A stretch of DNA of 64,000 nt from Ignavibacteria bacterium. GTDB lineage: Bacteria; Bacteroidota; Ignavibacteria; Tepidaquicellales; Tepidaquicellaceae. The position numbers and the translations under genes are program-made. Under the pieces are notes generated by a model. It was not told where the DNA came from. It did no database searches and worked only from the letters and a program-made list of their open reading frames with translations. The stretch is taken from positions 282,501-346,500 of the forward strand of contig JADJAH010000001.1 in assembly GCA_016704345.1 (NCBI GenBank), given 5' to 3'. This document shows, one piece after another, positions 21,819-30,326 of the stretch; position 1 is the stretch's first letter; each line of letters opens with the position of its first letter.

Positions 21819-22681
21819 GAACATTTCTTGAAGGATTAGAGATTTTCCACATAGTAGCATCATTAATGGCAGAAATTGTTGCATTCAAACTGACTTCTCC
21901 AATAGTCTTTCTGCTAACTTTGTGAACAACTACTTCACATTTCGGAGAAAGTCCAGCAATTCCAAGGGAATTATGAACAGCACTTATTAGTCCAGTAACT
22001 CTTGTCCCATGTCCAATAGATGTCGAATCTTGTACGTTATTATTTGTAGGGCTGACAGTAAAGTTTGTGCCAATTTTAATATGATTTATATCAATTAAGT
22101 CTTCATGGTAAATAGAAGAACCAAAAAGCTTTATCCCTGTATCGATCACATAAATTCTAACTTTCGACGAATCCCCCTTCGTAATTGTCCATACTTTCTC
22201 AGCATCAATATCCCTATTACTTGTCTGCTTAAGATACCACTGCTCATTGAATTTTGGATCATTTGGATTGAAGAAAGCATCGTTCAATTCTCCAACTTGG
22301 CTTAGCCTCCTAAATACAAGAAAAGTCCGGTCTGGGAAAATATAGTTAAATATTCATAAGCATCCATCGTATCATTCAAAATAATAATTCCTGTCCCATT
22401 CGAAGTATTCAGGGAGGATTGTCGGGATTGAAGAAAGCAATTCTTGAACTCATCGAATTCAAGTAATTATTTACATTATTAATATAAAATGAATCATTTC
22501 GTAGTAACGTATCTAGCTTAAACAATAATTCGTGAGTGTAATACCTTAATTTACTACCGTCTTCAAATATTCTTGTTGTTATTCCAGTTGAATCATCTCT
22601 GAATATTTGGCACTCCTGAGAAAAGAGATTTGAATAAAGTAGAAATACTAAAATCAGATTGAAAAAAGTCTGCTTTTTCAT
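21819..22681 (-). pseudogene. Subtilisin-like (S8) exported protease, copy A, truncated by repeat element
   Basis: From ATG 22681 (SD AAGGAG) it has a signal peptide (to FSQ), a prodomain-like region with FNPDNPP, then the S8 catalytic domain with the aspartate in VIDTGIK and the histidine in GHGTRVTG. The serine region is absent: homology stops after NPSRNV where the palindromic element begins at 21818. One base is missing near 22413 in a run of C, which also breaks the frame before the catalytic domain. A partial tandem copy follows at 22872-23361. Without the serine it cannot be an active protease. Confidence 0.8.
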
Positions 22682-22871
22682 TGCCGCACTCCTTAGTTAA
22701 ATTGTTTAGTAATTCTTTTTCGCAGTTCACTAGCTGCTCTTCTCTTGCTGAAGATTTACAGCTATTTATAATTCCCTCTGGCGACAAGATCCGACCTGCA
22801 GCAGGGGGCACACGTAGTGACGCATGTGGTTTGTTTGTGTCTGGACGGAAGCCGACACCACTAAAATTTGT

Positions 22872-23361
22872 CCATGCTTTCTCAGCATCAATATCCCTAT
22901 TACTTGTCTGCTTAAGATACCATTGCTCATTGAATCTGGGGTCGTTTGGATTAAAGAATATGTCGTTCAATTCTCCTGCATGATTTAGCTCCACATTAAT
23001 GAATAGACCTGATTGGATAAATATGTCTATGTATTCAAAAGCATCCATCGTGTCATACAACAGGATAATTCCAGTTCCATTAGATGCATTCAATGGTGGA
23101 TTATCCGGATTGAAGAGCAATTCGAGAATTAAATGAATATAAGAAATCATTTAATTCATAAATATGATTTGGATCATTGCGTAAAACTGTATCTATTCGA
23201 AACATCAATTCATGAGAGGCATAACTTAATTTGCTTCCATCTTCAAATATTCTAGTTGTTACTCCGGTTGAATCATCTCTGAATATTTGGCACTCCTGAG
23301 AAAAGAGATTTGAATAAAGTAGAAATACAAAAATCAGATTGAAAAAAGTCTGCTTTTTCAT
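22872..23361 (-). pseudogene. Subtilisin-like exported protease, copy B, N-terminal fragment
   Basis: Nearly identical to the first 160 residues of copy A: the same signal peptide start MKKQTFFNLIFVFLLYSNLF, FNPDNPP and NEQWYLKQTSNRDIDAEKAW. It is frameshifted by one lost base near 23118. Similarity ends at 22872, before the catalytic aspartate; the next 180 bases (22690-22870) are unrelated and of unknown origin, with a short GTGTC/GACAC hairpin. It is a tandem duplication remnant. Confidence 0.78.
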
Positions 23362-23450
23362 TGCCGCACTCCCTAGTTAAATTTTTAAGAAATCATTTTT
23401 GAAGTTTAACTCATTTTCTTTTCCTGCTGAAAATTCTCAGCAATTTATTT

Positions 23451-23573
23451 TTAAGTCATTTGGTAACTGTAAATTTTTGATTTATCTGGTTCCCAATTAG
23501 TTTGTGAAAAGATACGCTGCGCAAATAAAAAGATTAAAAAGATTTTGATAAAATTTTTAGTGATGTTTTTCAT
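23451..23573 (-). pseudogene. Short exported-peptide reading frame (40 aa), probable gene head
   Basis: Starts at ATG 23573 behind a strong SD (AGGAGG, 7-base spacing) and encodes a signal peptide (MKNITKNFIKIFLIFLFAQ...) and about 18 further residues before a stop. The good ribosome site and signal peptide suggest the start of a real exported protein, but the body is missing, so it is likely the head of a deleted gene. No family recognised. Confidence 0.45.
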
Positions 23574-23613
23574 AACATTGCCTCCTTAAGTTTTTTTTAA
23601 AAAAATTTAAATA

Positions 23614-25105
23614 TTATTTTAAAACTATCATTTTTTTTGTTTTATTAAATTCTCCGGCTTGGATCTTATAAAAATAAATACCTGAAGATAAATTTTCAAA
23701 AGGAAATTATGTGAGAACCTATAACCTGCTTTTGGTCAACGAGGGGGAGATATTTCTCTTCCAGAAATATCATAAACCTTAAGTATTACCCATTCTGTTT
23801 TCGGGATATTGGTTATTTTGTCTCAGGATTAAACGGATTAGGATAATTTTGATAGAGAACAAAACGCTGACAATGCTATTCTGATAAGTAACTGAAACGG
23901 TCTTATCTACGATTTTGTACCATATTTGTCCAAAATCAGCAGTGCACCATATTTTTGATTTTTTGTAAACCCAAAGGTGATTCATCAAGACATTTGTATC
24001 CAGGTCAAATTCCCAATTCAAACCTCCGTCTGTAGTCTTTATGATTGATCCAAGGAAAGCAACAGCCCAGCCGGTATCGGGTGAAAGAAATTTAATGTCG
24101 TTAATTTGAGGAAATCCGTACTGAGTAATCGGGTTATTCTGAAACACCCAGTTCAGCCCGCCATTTGTTGTTTTAAAAATGTTGTTACTTTGAACATTAT
24201 TGCCACTAATCCAACCTGTATCATTATTAAGAAAATAAATGCCTAGTATACCATAATGAGCACCAGTTAGATATGGAAACATATTTGTAAAAGTAATTCC
24301 TCCGTCTGTTGTCTTCATTAAAAAATCATTCCTCCGAACCATGCAATTTTATTATCTAACCAATATTGTCTATATACTTGAGAAATTGAACCTCCCGAAT
24401 CTTGTAAGACAACATTCCAAGAACTTCCTGAATTTGTTGTTTTAATTATTAAAGCCCTTCCGTTGGATTACTACCACAAATAAAACCTGTATCCAATCTT
24501 TAAAATCAACTGAATTATATCTCACATCATTCAAATAGTCCTGGACTATCCAGTTGTTTCCCCCATCAGTTGTCTTTCGAATAACGCTTCCCCAACCGCA
24601 AGTCCATCCTGTTGACCTGTTAACAAAATGAATGGAATTTAATGCATCTCCTACAGGACTGAACTGTACTGAATCCCAGGCTATCCTATTAGTAGTTTTT
24701 ACTATTCCAATCCCAACTCCGGAATGACACCCCCAACCATTTAATGAATCAATGAAGAAAACATCGGTCATAAAGTAACGTCGTGAGGGTGTTTGAACCA
24801 TAGTCCATAGATCTTCATTTCGGTTATCACCTTGCATAATCTTTTGAGGATTTTTTTTGCCTGCCGAGGTTAAGATCAAAAAACAACATTATCTAATGGT
24901 CCAAAATTATGTTGAGTAAGCGGACTTTGCAAACATCATAATCAATGAGACTGACATTTTAAAAATTTATCTTTGATTTACTGATCATATGATTAAATTA
25001 GCCCCATAAATTTTGATTCGTGCCGGAGTTCTGAGCAATCCACTGAGCATCTGCGTGATGTGATATAATGCTGATAAGAATGAAGAGATAGATTACTTTT
25101 TTCAT
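23614..25105 (-). pseudogene. BNR/YCF48-repeat T9SS protein, multiple frameshifts
   Basis: Signal peptide from ATG 25105 (MKKVIYLFILISIISHH, then QWIAQNSGTN), then Asp-box repeats in several frames (KTTDGGNNW, KTTNGGLNW, KTTDGGLNW), the sorting-domain start LYQNYPNPFNPET near 23840 and its end NKTKKMIVLK with the stop at 23614-23616. Frames change at least four times (near 24880, 24470, 24330 and 23740-23800). All parts of a normal T9SS BNR protein are present in order, so it decayed by small changes rather than large deletions. It resembles the intact gene at 5966-7258 in plan, not in close sequence. Confidence 0.75.
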
Positions 25106-25521
25106 AATTGTGGGTTGATGCTTTTCATTTTAAGGTTTCTTTTTATCTTAACAAAATCATTTCCGCTCCATATGAATACTATATTTGAATGAGGCAAAAG
25201 ACTACACATATCAGGGAGACGGATTTGGAAATTAATCCAGCTTGTTACTCCTAATTAATAAATTCCGTTTCATCCTGCACATTCACTTTAACATATGTGC
25301 AATTACCATGCCTTATTGACTCATGCATTCCTGTTTCAATAATTAAGCATCCGAAAGGTGAGTGGAAAATTCCACAGCTGTTGGTAAAAAATCACCAGTC
25401 GGTAAATTGGCAGAGGACTCAGTTTCATTTAAGAGTTAGCGCCAATTATTCTGCCGGGATAATCAACTTCATAAAATGAAACGTGCTCTTCAAATGCAAA
25501 ATACAAATATTGAAACTATGT

Positions 25522-25664
25522 CGAACTTCAGAAGATACCCGTTCTTCTTTTCCCGCAGAGTTCCGCCGAGAAATATTGCAATTGTTTATTATATTTTATA
25601 GGCGGCGGGTAACTCTGCGGAGACGGAAAACAAATTTATGACGAACTTCAGAAGATACCCGTTC
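25522..25664. repeat. CGCAGAGT palindrome flanked by 23-bp direct repeats
   Basis: Direct repeats of 23 bases (25522-25544 and 25642-25664, beginning CGAACTTCAG) bracket about 97 bases whose ends form the inverted repeat CCGCAGAGTT / AACTCTGCGG. A second locus with the same palindrome type between 20-bp direct repeats is at 44969-45123. No gene is recognisable from 25106 to 26614 otherwise. Confidence 0.75.
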
Positions 25665-25929
25665 ATCTCTGAATGAAAACTGACTGTAACTTTATGATCT
25701 CTGAACTTGATCCGAAGTCTCCGGCTCACATATTGAAGAACTCAGGCTGTATCTGAATGTAATGAGATCATCACTCGAAGAAACCTGTCGCACTCCTGAA
25801 GAAGTGTGCCTGTGGTTTTAATTAATCCGGAATTAACCTCAAGAGTTTCCTCTGCATCTCAAAGAACCCGGCTTAAGAACTTAAGAACTCTGCCTGTGAA
25901 ATTTAGTACTCTGTCCGCAAACCGAAGAA

Positions 25930-26245
25930 GTCAGCTCGCTTCCGGAAGTACTCAGTCACTGAACAAAAATTCACTGGCGGCTTCCGGAAATACTCAGACC
26001 GCATCTGGAAATACTCCGGCGGCTTCCGGAAATACTTCGGATGCTTCTAGAAATACTCCGGCCGCATCTGGAAATACTCAGGCCGCATCTGGAAATACTC
26101 AGACCGCTTCCGGAAATACTCAGACCGCATCTTGAAATACGCAGATCGAATCTTGAAGTACGCAGACCGCAACTTGAAATACTCGGACTGCTTCCGGAAA
26201 TACTCAGACCGCTTCCGGAAATACTCCGGATGTATCTTGAAAAGT
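25930..26245. repeat. 21-bp minisatellite, about 13 units, with decayed flank
   Basis: Units near TCTGGAAATACTCAGACCGCA repeat without spacers from about 25982 to 26245. Degenerate units with the same period can be followed back to about 25690. One frame would read ASGNTQT repeats and another LEILRPH repeats, but neither has a convincing start, signal or downstream domain, and stop codons interrupt the first. I treat it as non-coding or as debris of a repeat-protein gene. Confidence 0.8.
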
Positions 26246-26354
26246 TGAAATTGAACTTTTGTTCACTTAATTATGGAAAGTAAGAGCCGGGAAGTGGCTT
26301 GAAGTAATGAAATTGCTTAAGGGGAAATTATTACAAATGCACCACAAGATCCCT

Positions 26355-26548
26355 GCTCACGCCTGCCTGCCCCAGGGACAGGGACATTGAATTACGAAGG
26401 GCATACTGGCAGGCCTGCCTGCCCACTTGCCATTGAAGTGCGAAATGCATGTCGGCAGGCAGGCGGGGTGACCCAAAAGTTTGCAGGCACTCTTACTAGT
26501 GAATCACCTGGCCGAATTGCAAACTTTTGGGAACACCAAACAACGGCG
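26355..26548. mobile_element. Palindromic element, partial copy 3 (inverted)
   Basis: The right end reads CAAACAACGGCG (26537-26548), preceded by GCAAACTTTTGGGAACACC and, further left, GGTGACCCAAAAGTTTGC and the CATTGAAGTGCGAAATGCAT module also present in copy 1. Orientation is opposite to copies 1 and 2. The left end is not clear. Confidence 0.6.
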
Positions 26549-26614
26549 GATTGTACAAAATCTTGATATGGGTTTCGCACATACATCCCCAAATATTTGA
26601 CACGACAAATGTCG

Positions 26615-27469
26615 TTATTTGATCAACATCATTTTCATCGTTCTTGAATATTGTCCGGCATTGATCCTATAGAAATAAACTCCGCTTGCATAACTTGATG
26701 CTTCCCATTTGTATTCGTAAGATCCTGCCTGAAGCTTGCCGTTGTAAAGCACTGACAGCTCCCTTCCGGAAATATCAAAAACAGTCAGCTTCACTTCAGC
26801 CGTATTCGGAAGATCAAATTTTATCTTTGTTGAAGGATTGAACGGATTCGGATAATTCTGATAGATCTCATATTTCTCCGGCACAACTGTTGAAATCTGA
26901 TTCACGGAGATAATTATGTTGTGAGTACCTGATGTAGTAATATCCGTGCTTACATTGTTAACATAAGCGAACAGCTTCGTAACGAAACCGGGAGTTGGAG
27001 GATTGATCCACGCAAGGTTCAGTGGCTCATTGGCACTAAGAGATGAAGCAGAAGTCTTGAGACTCATCTTTACTATCAAAGTTCCGTTTCCGGTAGATGA
27101 AATATTATATCCATTACCGGGTCCGGGTGTTGTATTAACCGCAAGCCTCAATACACTTCCATTAACCTGAGGATTTCTCGGACGGAGGTTCTCCGGAAGT
27201 CCTGAATCCAATATCCTGTAGGTAAGTGTTCCGCCGTTTGCTATGTTTGTGTTGAAGTTGAAGAAGTATTGTCCGAGAGCATATTGATAAACAGGAACTG
27301 CTCCCGCATTTGTGTGAAGATCATACACTTCAAAAGTTAGTGAATCCGGTGCGGTCCTGTCAAAGTTCTTTGCAGTAAGTGCGTAAGTCGGATTCTGTGC
27401 AACAGATACATTTTGAATGCAAAGAACAACAAACAAAATGAATACAGATACTATTACTTTTATTCTCAT
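26615..27469 (-). CDS. T9SS-sorted secreted protein, possible cohesin-like domain
   Basis: A 284-residue exported protein. It has a signal peptide (residues 1-24), a beta-rich domain of about 150 residues (GQYFFNFNTNI, GNGTLIVKMSLKT) and a T9SS domain from about residue 200 (YQNYPNPFNPSTKI to MKMMLIK). The beta-rich domain has the length and some of the alternating hydrophobic pattern of cohesin/CBM-fold modules. The match is weak by eye and is inference. Its neighbour upstream on the same strand (27576-29480) ends in a clear type I dockerin, which makes a cohesin-dockerin pair worth testing. A hairpin at 27507-27530 separates the two genes. Confidence 0.8.
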   Translation of the reverse strand: MRIKVIVSVFILFVVLCIQNVSVAQNPTYALTAKNFDRTAPDSLTFEVYDLHTNAGAVPVYQYALGQYFFNFNTNIANGGTLTYRILDSGLPENLRPRNPQVNGSVLRLAVNTTPGPGNGYNISSTGNGTLIVKMSLKTSASSLSANEPLNLAWINPPTPGFVTKLFAYVNNVSTDITTSGTHNIIISVNQISTVVPEKYEIYQNYPNPFNPSTKIKFDLPNTAEVKLTVFDISGRELSVLYNGKLQAGSYEYKWEASSYASGVYFYRINAGQYSRTMKMMLIK

Positions 27470-27506
27470 TTTGAATTTGGTTTTTTCTTTTTTAAAAAAT
27501 TAAGCA

Positions 27507-27530
27507 GGGTCGGGCAAAACTGCCCCACCC
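27507..27530 (-). terminator. Hairpin between dockerin gene and cohesin-like gene
   Basis: GGGTCGGGCA and TGCCCCACCC form a stem with an AAAC loop; on the minus strand a T-rich stretch follows after a few bases. It may terminate or attenuate transcripts leaving the dockerin gene. Confidence 0.45.
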
Positions 27531-27575
27531 TACTTTGGGAAACTAATATTTACGAATCAGTCTATCCGATTCATC

Positions 27576-29480
27576 TTACGGACAAGGTTTGAAGCAAGAA
27601 ACAAAATCAAACGCATTGTTTTCTGCAACGCTGATATCGGAAGCATCAACAACTCCGTCACCGTTCAGATCAGTATTTACACAACCTGATACAAAGTTGA
27701 ATGCATCATTATCAAGTGCTGATATATCCGAAGCGTCAACTACACAATCCTGGTTCGGATCACCTGTGTACAAAGTCCACAAACCGCCGACTAATTTAAG
27801 ATTATCTCCGTATGCCTGATTCTGAGCAGTAGTGAAATCATAATTGTTTGCTGCACCTGAGCTGAATGAGTAAGGAAGTTTGCTCCAAGTTTCGATGCTG
27901 TTCTTGTGTCTTAATACCAGTGAATATGAACCATTCGGTGTATAGTCGAAACAGAATGTTGTCTGATATGTTGAAGGATCCATTGTTCCGCTTGATGTAC
28001 CGACTACCTGGCATGAACCATTTACGAGCAAAGCTTCAAACATGATCGGACAATCAGCTGCAGGTGTTACGCCAACCAATGCTTGAGGAACTGCTTTCAC
28101 AACGAAGTCTGTAGGTGTTGGAAGAGTGTAGTTCTTTGGATTGAACTGTGCCCAAACCTCTGCCCAGTTTGTTGCACCGAAAGCGCCTCTGAAATTCACA
28201 ACATCAAAACCGGTAAGGTTCGGATTTGCAAAGCTTGCACCGCTAAGTGCAGGTGAACCGCCTGCAGGAACCCAGTTGTTTGTTGTTGAAGGATCAGGAT
28301 AAATATTGTACGGGTTTGTAAGTCCTACTGCTGAAGTACTTGTAAGCAATGTGTTTGCGAATGAACCATTCTGAAGCCAATTGGTTGGGCTGAATGATGA
28401 AGCTGCATTTGTATCTGCAGTTCTCAGATTTCCTCCAAGGATCGTGTTCCTAACCTGAATCGTATCGTTTGTTGCAGCATTCCAGACTCCGGCTGCGTCA
28501 AATCTGAATCCGACTCTGTATCCCATTACAATTGAGTTATAGATCTTCGGCAAGCTGTTTCTTCTAAGGTGACCGCCTCTTTGATGAAGTGCATTAACCG
28601 GGGTTGAAGGTGTCTCGAATGGTCCAACCATAGTAACGTTAGAGAATGTCATGCTGGTTCTTGGTGAGTTGTAATTTGACGGTGAGTTATTATTGTTGTC
28701 AATTTCCCATCCGTTTGATTGGCTCACGTCAGCAATGTCTTTATCTTTTACTGAAAGTGCAAACTGAACTCTTCCTCTGAATCCGTTATCGCAATCGAAA
28801 TCATCATCAAGATTCTTGTAAGCAATAAGATACTTGCAGTTCACTGTTCCGCCAAACCACTCGAAGCCGTCGTCACCGCCGTAGCTGACCTGCACATGTT
28901 CTATTGTGGTACCGCTTCCGACTCCACCCATTGTAAGTGAGTTGATCTCGTTTCCTGCTGTACCTGTCAGGTTTACGCCTGCAAATTCAATTCTGACATA
29001 TCTCAAAATTCCCGAGTTGTCATTATCAATTCTTGGCTGACCGCCATAGATTGGGCCAAGTCCCGGTCCGAAACCTTCGATTTCAGCTGAGTCAGCACCT
29101 GATGATGTATTGATACCGGCTCTTCCCAAAACGATAATGCCACCCCAGTCGCCTGTAGCTCTCGCGCCTGCCGGCTTCTCACTCGTAAATATGATCGGAC
29201 AGTCTTTCTTTCCGTCAGCAATGATCTTTGATCCTCTTTCAATTATCAAAGTGCCTTTTGTCTCAAAATCTCCGAGAATCACTGTTCCTGCTGGAATGGT
29301 GATCGTTGCATTGTTTCTGATGTAGTTAAAGCCCTTCATCAGATAGGTTGTTGTTCTGTTCAGGTTCAGATTGCTGTTTATGACTGAACTGTTCAGAGTT
29401 GTTGAATCTACTGCAGCATGAGTATTTGAACTCAACACTCCGAGTAACACAGTCATTACAATGGTGATGACTAACTTCAT
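27576..29480 (-). CDS. Secreted beta-helix-like protein with C-terminal dockerin
   Basis: A 634-residue exported protein. ATG 29480 follows a good SD (AAAGGAGATAAA) and begins a signal peptide (MKLVITIVMTVLLGVLSSN). The body (residues 30-470) is almost the same as in the paralogue at 30327-32018: ATITIPAGTVILGDFETKG, DWGGIIVLGRAGINTSSG, HVQVSYGGDDGFEWFGG and DFDCDNGFRG, a repetitive, probably beta-helical surface protein. The end differs: two EF-hand-like calcium loops (DPNQDCVVDASD and DLNGDGVVDASD) make a type I dockerin and there is no T9SS sorting domain. Function unknown; relatives occur beside TonB receptors in Bacteroidota, from memory. Confidence 0.85.
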   Translation of the reverse strand: MKLVITIVMTVLLGVLSSNTHAAVDSTTLNSSVINSNLNLNRTTTYLMKGFNYIRNNATITIPAGTVILGDFETKGTLIIERGSKIIADGKKDCPIIFTSEKPAGARATGDWGGIIVLGRAGINTSSGADSAEIEGFGPGLGPIYGGQPRIDNDNSGILRYVRIEFAGVNLTGTAGNEINSLTMGGVGSGTTIEHVQVSYGGDDGFEWFGGTVNCKYLIAYKNLDDDFDCDNGFRGRVQFALSVKDKDIADVSQSNGWEIDNNNNSPSNYNSPRTSMTFSNVTMVGPFETPSTPVNALHQRGGHLRRNSLPKIYNSIVMGYRVGFRFDAAGVWNAATNDTIQVRNTILGGNLRTADTNAASSFSPTNWLQNGSFANTLLTSTSAVGLTNPYNIYPDPSTTNNWVPAGGSPALSGASFANPNLTGFDVVNFRGAFGATNWAEVWAQFNPKNYTLPTPTDFVVKAVPQALVGVTPAADCPIMFEALLVNGSCQVVGTSSGTMDPSTYQTTFCFDYTPNGSYSLVLRHKNSIETWSKLPYSFSSGAANNYDFTTAQNQAYGDNLKLVGGLWTLYTGDPNQDCVVDASDISALDNDAFNFVSGCVNTDLNGDGVVDASDISVAENNAFDFVSCFKPCP

Positions 29481-29533
29481 TTTATCTCCTTTTGGTTTGT
29501 GAATTAGAATTGGCAAGTACTATGACTTTTTAT

Positions 29534-29541
29534 ACAAAACT
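29534..29541 (-). promoter_or_regulatory. Candidate -7 promoter box of the dockerin gene
   Basis: The minus strand reads TAGTTTTG, fitting TAnnTTTG, 54 bases upstream of ATG 29480. No clear TTG -33 element is seen at the right distance, so this is tentative. Confidence 0.3.
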
Positions 29542-29580
29542 ACAGATGGAGTGTTTTGTGAAGTTAATCTGAGTGTAAAC

Positions 29581-29680
29581 AAGGTTATGCAAGTGTTAAC
29601 AAAGTGTGAAGATAAACAGAAGGAACTCAGGAATAAAAAAAAGCCCGCGACAGTTGCCACGGGCTTCCATTTAACTCTTG
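29581..29680. repeat. 100-bp direct repeat with terminator, copy 1
   Basis: Matches 30213-30312 with two mismatches. It contains the hairpin AAGCCCG/CGGGCTT (29641-29667) with a T run on the minus strand. Copy 2 is the terminator of the paralogue at 30327; this copy lies upstream of the dockerin gene, apparently carried along when the genes were duplicated. Confidence 0.85.
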
Positions 29681-29691
29681 CTATTTTTGTC

Positions 29692-30210
29692 CTCGCTCCC
29701 AATCTCCTGATTGGGAGCGTAACGTATGAACTTAAGGGCGTTTTTTTGTACTCGCTCCCAATCTCCTGATTGGGAGCGTAACGTATGAACTTAAGGGCGT
29801 TACGAATCAGGAGATTTGTACTCGCTCCCAATCTCCTGATTGGGAGCGTAACGTATGAACTTAATGGCGTTACGAATCAGCCTGCCTGCGCAAACAGGGA
29901 GATTCGTAACGAGGGGAAAACAACGGCATGAACAAACACAGAAAGAAAGCAGTGATGAGTGCAGTTGATTAGGGTAAGTGTTGGTGACCCAAAAGTTTGC
30001 AAGCACTCTAACTAGTTACTCGCTCCCAATCTGCAAACTTTGGGAACACCAAACAACGAACTTAAGGGCGTTACGAATCAGGAGATTCGTAACGAGGGGA
30101 ACGCGCGCAGGCAGCTAAAATACTTTTCAACTTGTCCTCGCTCCCAATCTCCTGATTGGGAGCGTAACGTAACTTAATGGCGTTACGAATCAGGAGATTC
30201 GTAACGAGGG
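29692..30210. repeat. Array of paired palindromes between the two paralogues
   Basis: At least four copies of the palindrome CGCTCCCAATC tcct GATTGGGAGCG (starting near 29692, 29751, 29821 and 30132), each followed by GTAACGTATGAACTTAAGG-like sequence and alternating with a second palindrome CGTTACGAATC agga GATTCGTAACG. A partial copy of the TIR element (29920-30058) is embedded. A related single palindrome is at 47694-47719. No gene lies in 29517-30326. Confidence 0.8.
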
Positions 30211-30212
30211 GA

Positions 30213-30312
30213 AAGGTTATGCAAGTGTTAACAAAGTGTGAAGATAAACAGAAGGAACTCTGGAATAAAAAAAAGCCCGTGACAGTTGCCACGGGCTTCC
30301 ATTTAACTCTTG
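30213..30312. repeat. 100-bp direct repeat with terminator, copy 2
   Basis: Partner of 29581-29680. The hairpin AAGCCCG/CGGGCTT (about 30273-30299) with its minus-strand T run lies just past the stop of the gene at 30327 and serves as its terminator. Confidence 0.85.
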
Positions 30313-30326
30313 TTGTTCTATGAAAT

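Noticed and set aside
25806..26283. Reading frames rich in ASGNTQT or LEILRPH repeats
   Set aside because: They follow the 21-bp minisatellite in two frames, lack a signal, SD or any other domain, and units with stop codons occur.
29692..30210. Possible CRISPR array
   Set aside because: Repeats are themselves perfect palindromes, unit spacing varies, intervening sequence is repeated rather than unique, and no cas gene is near.
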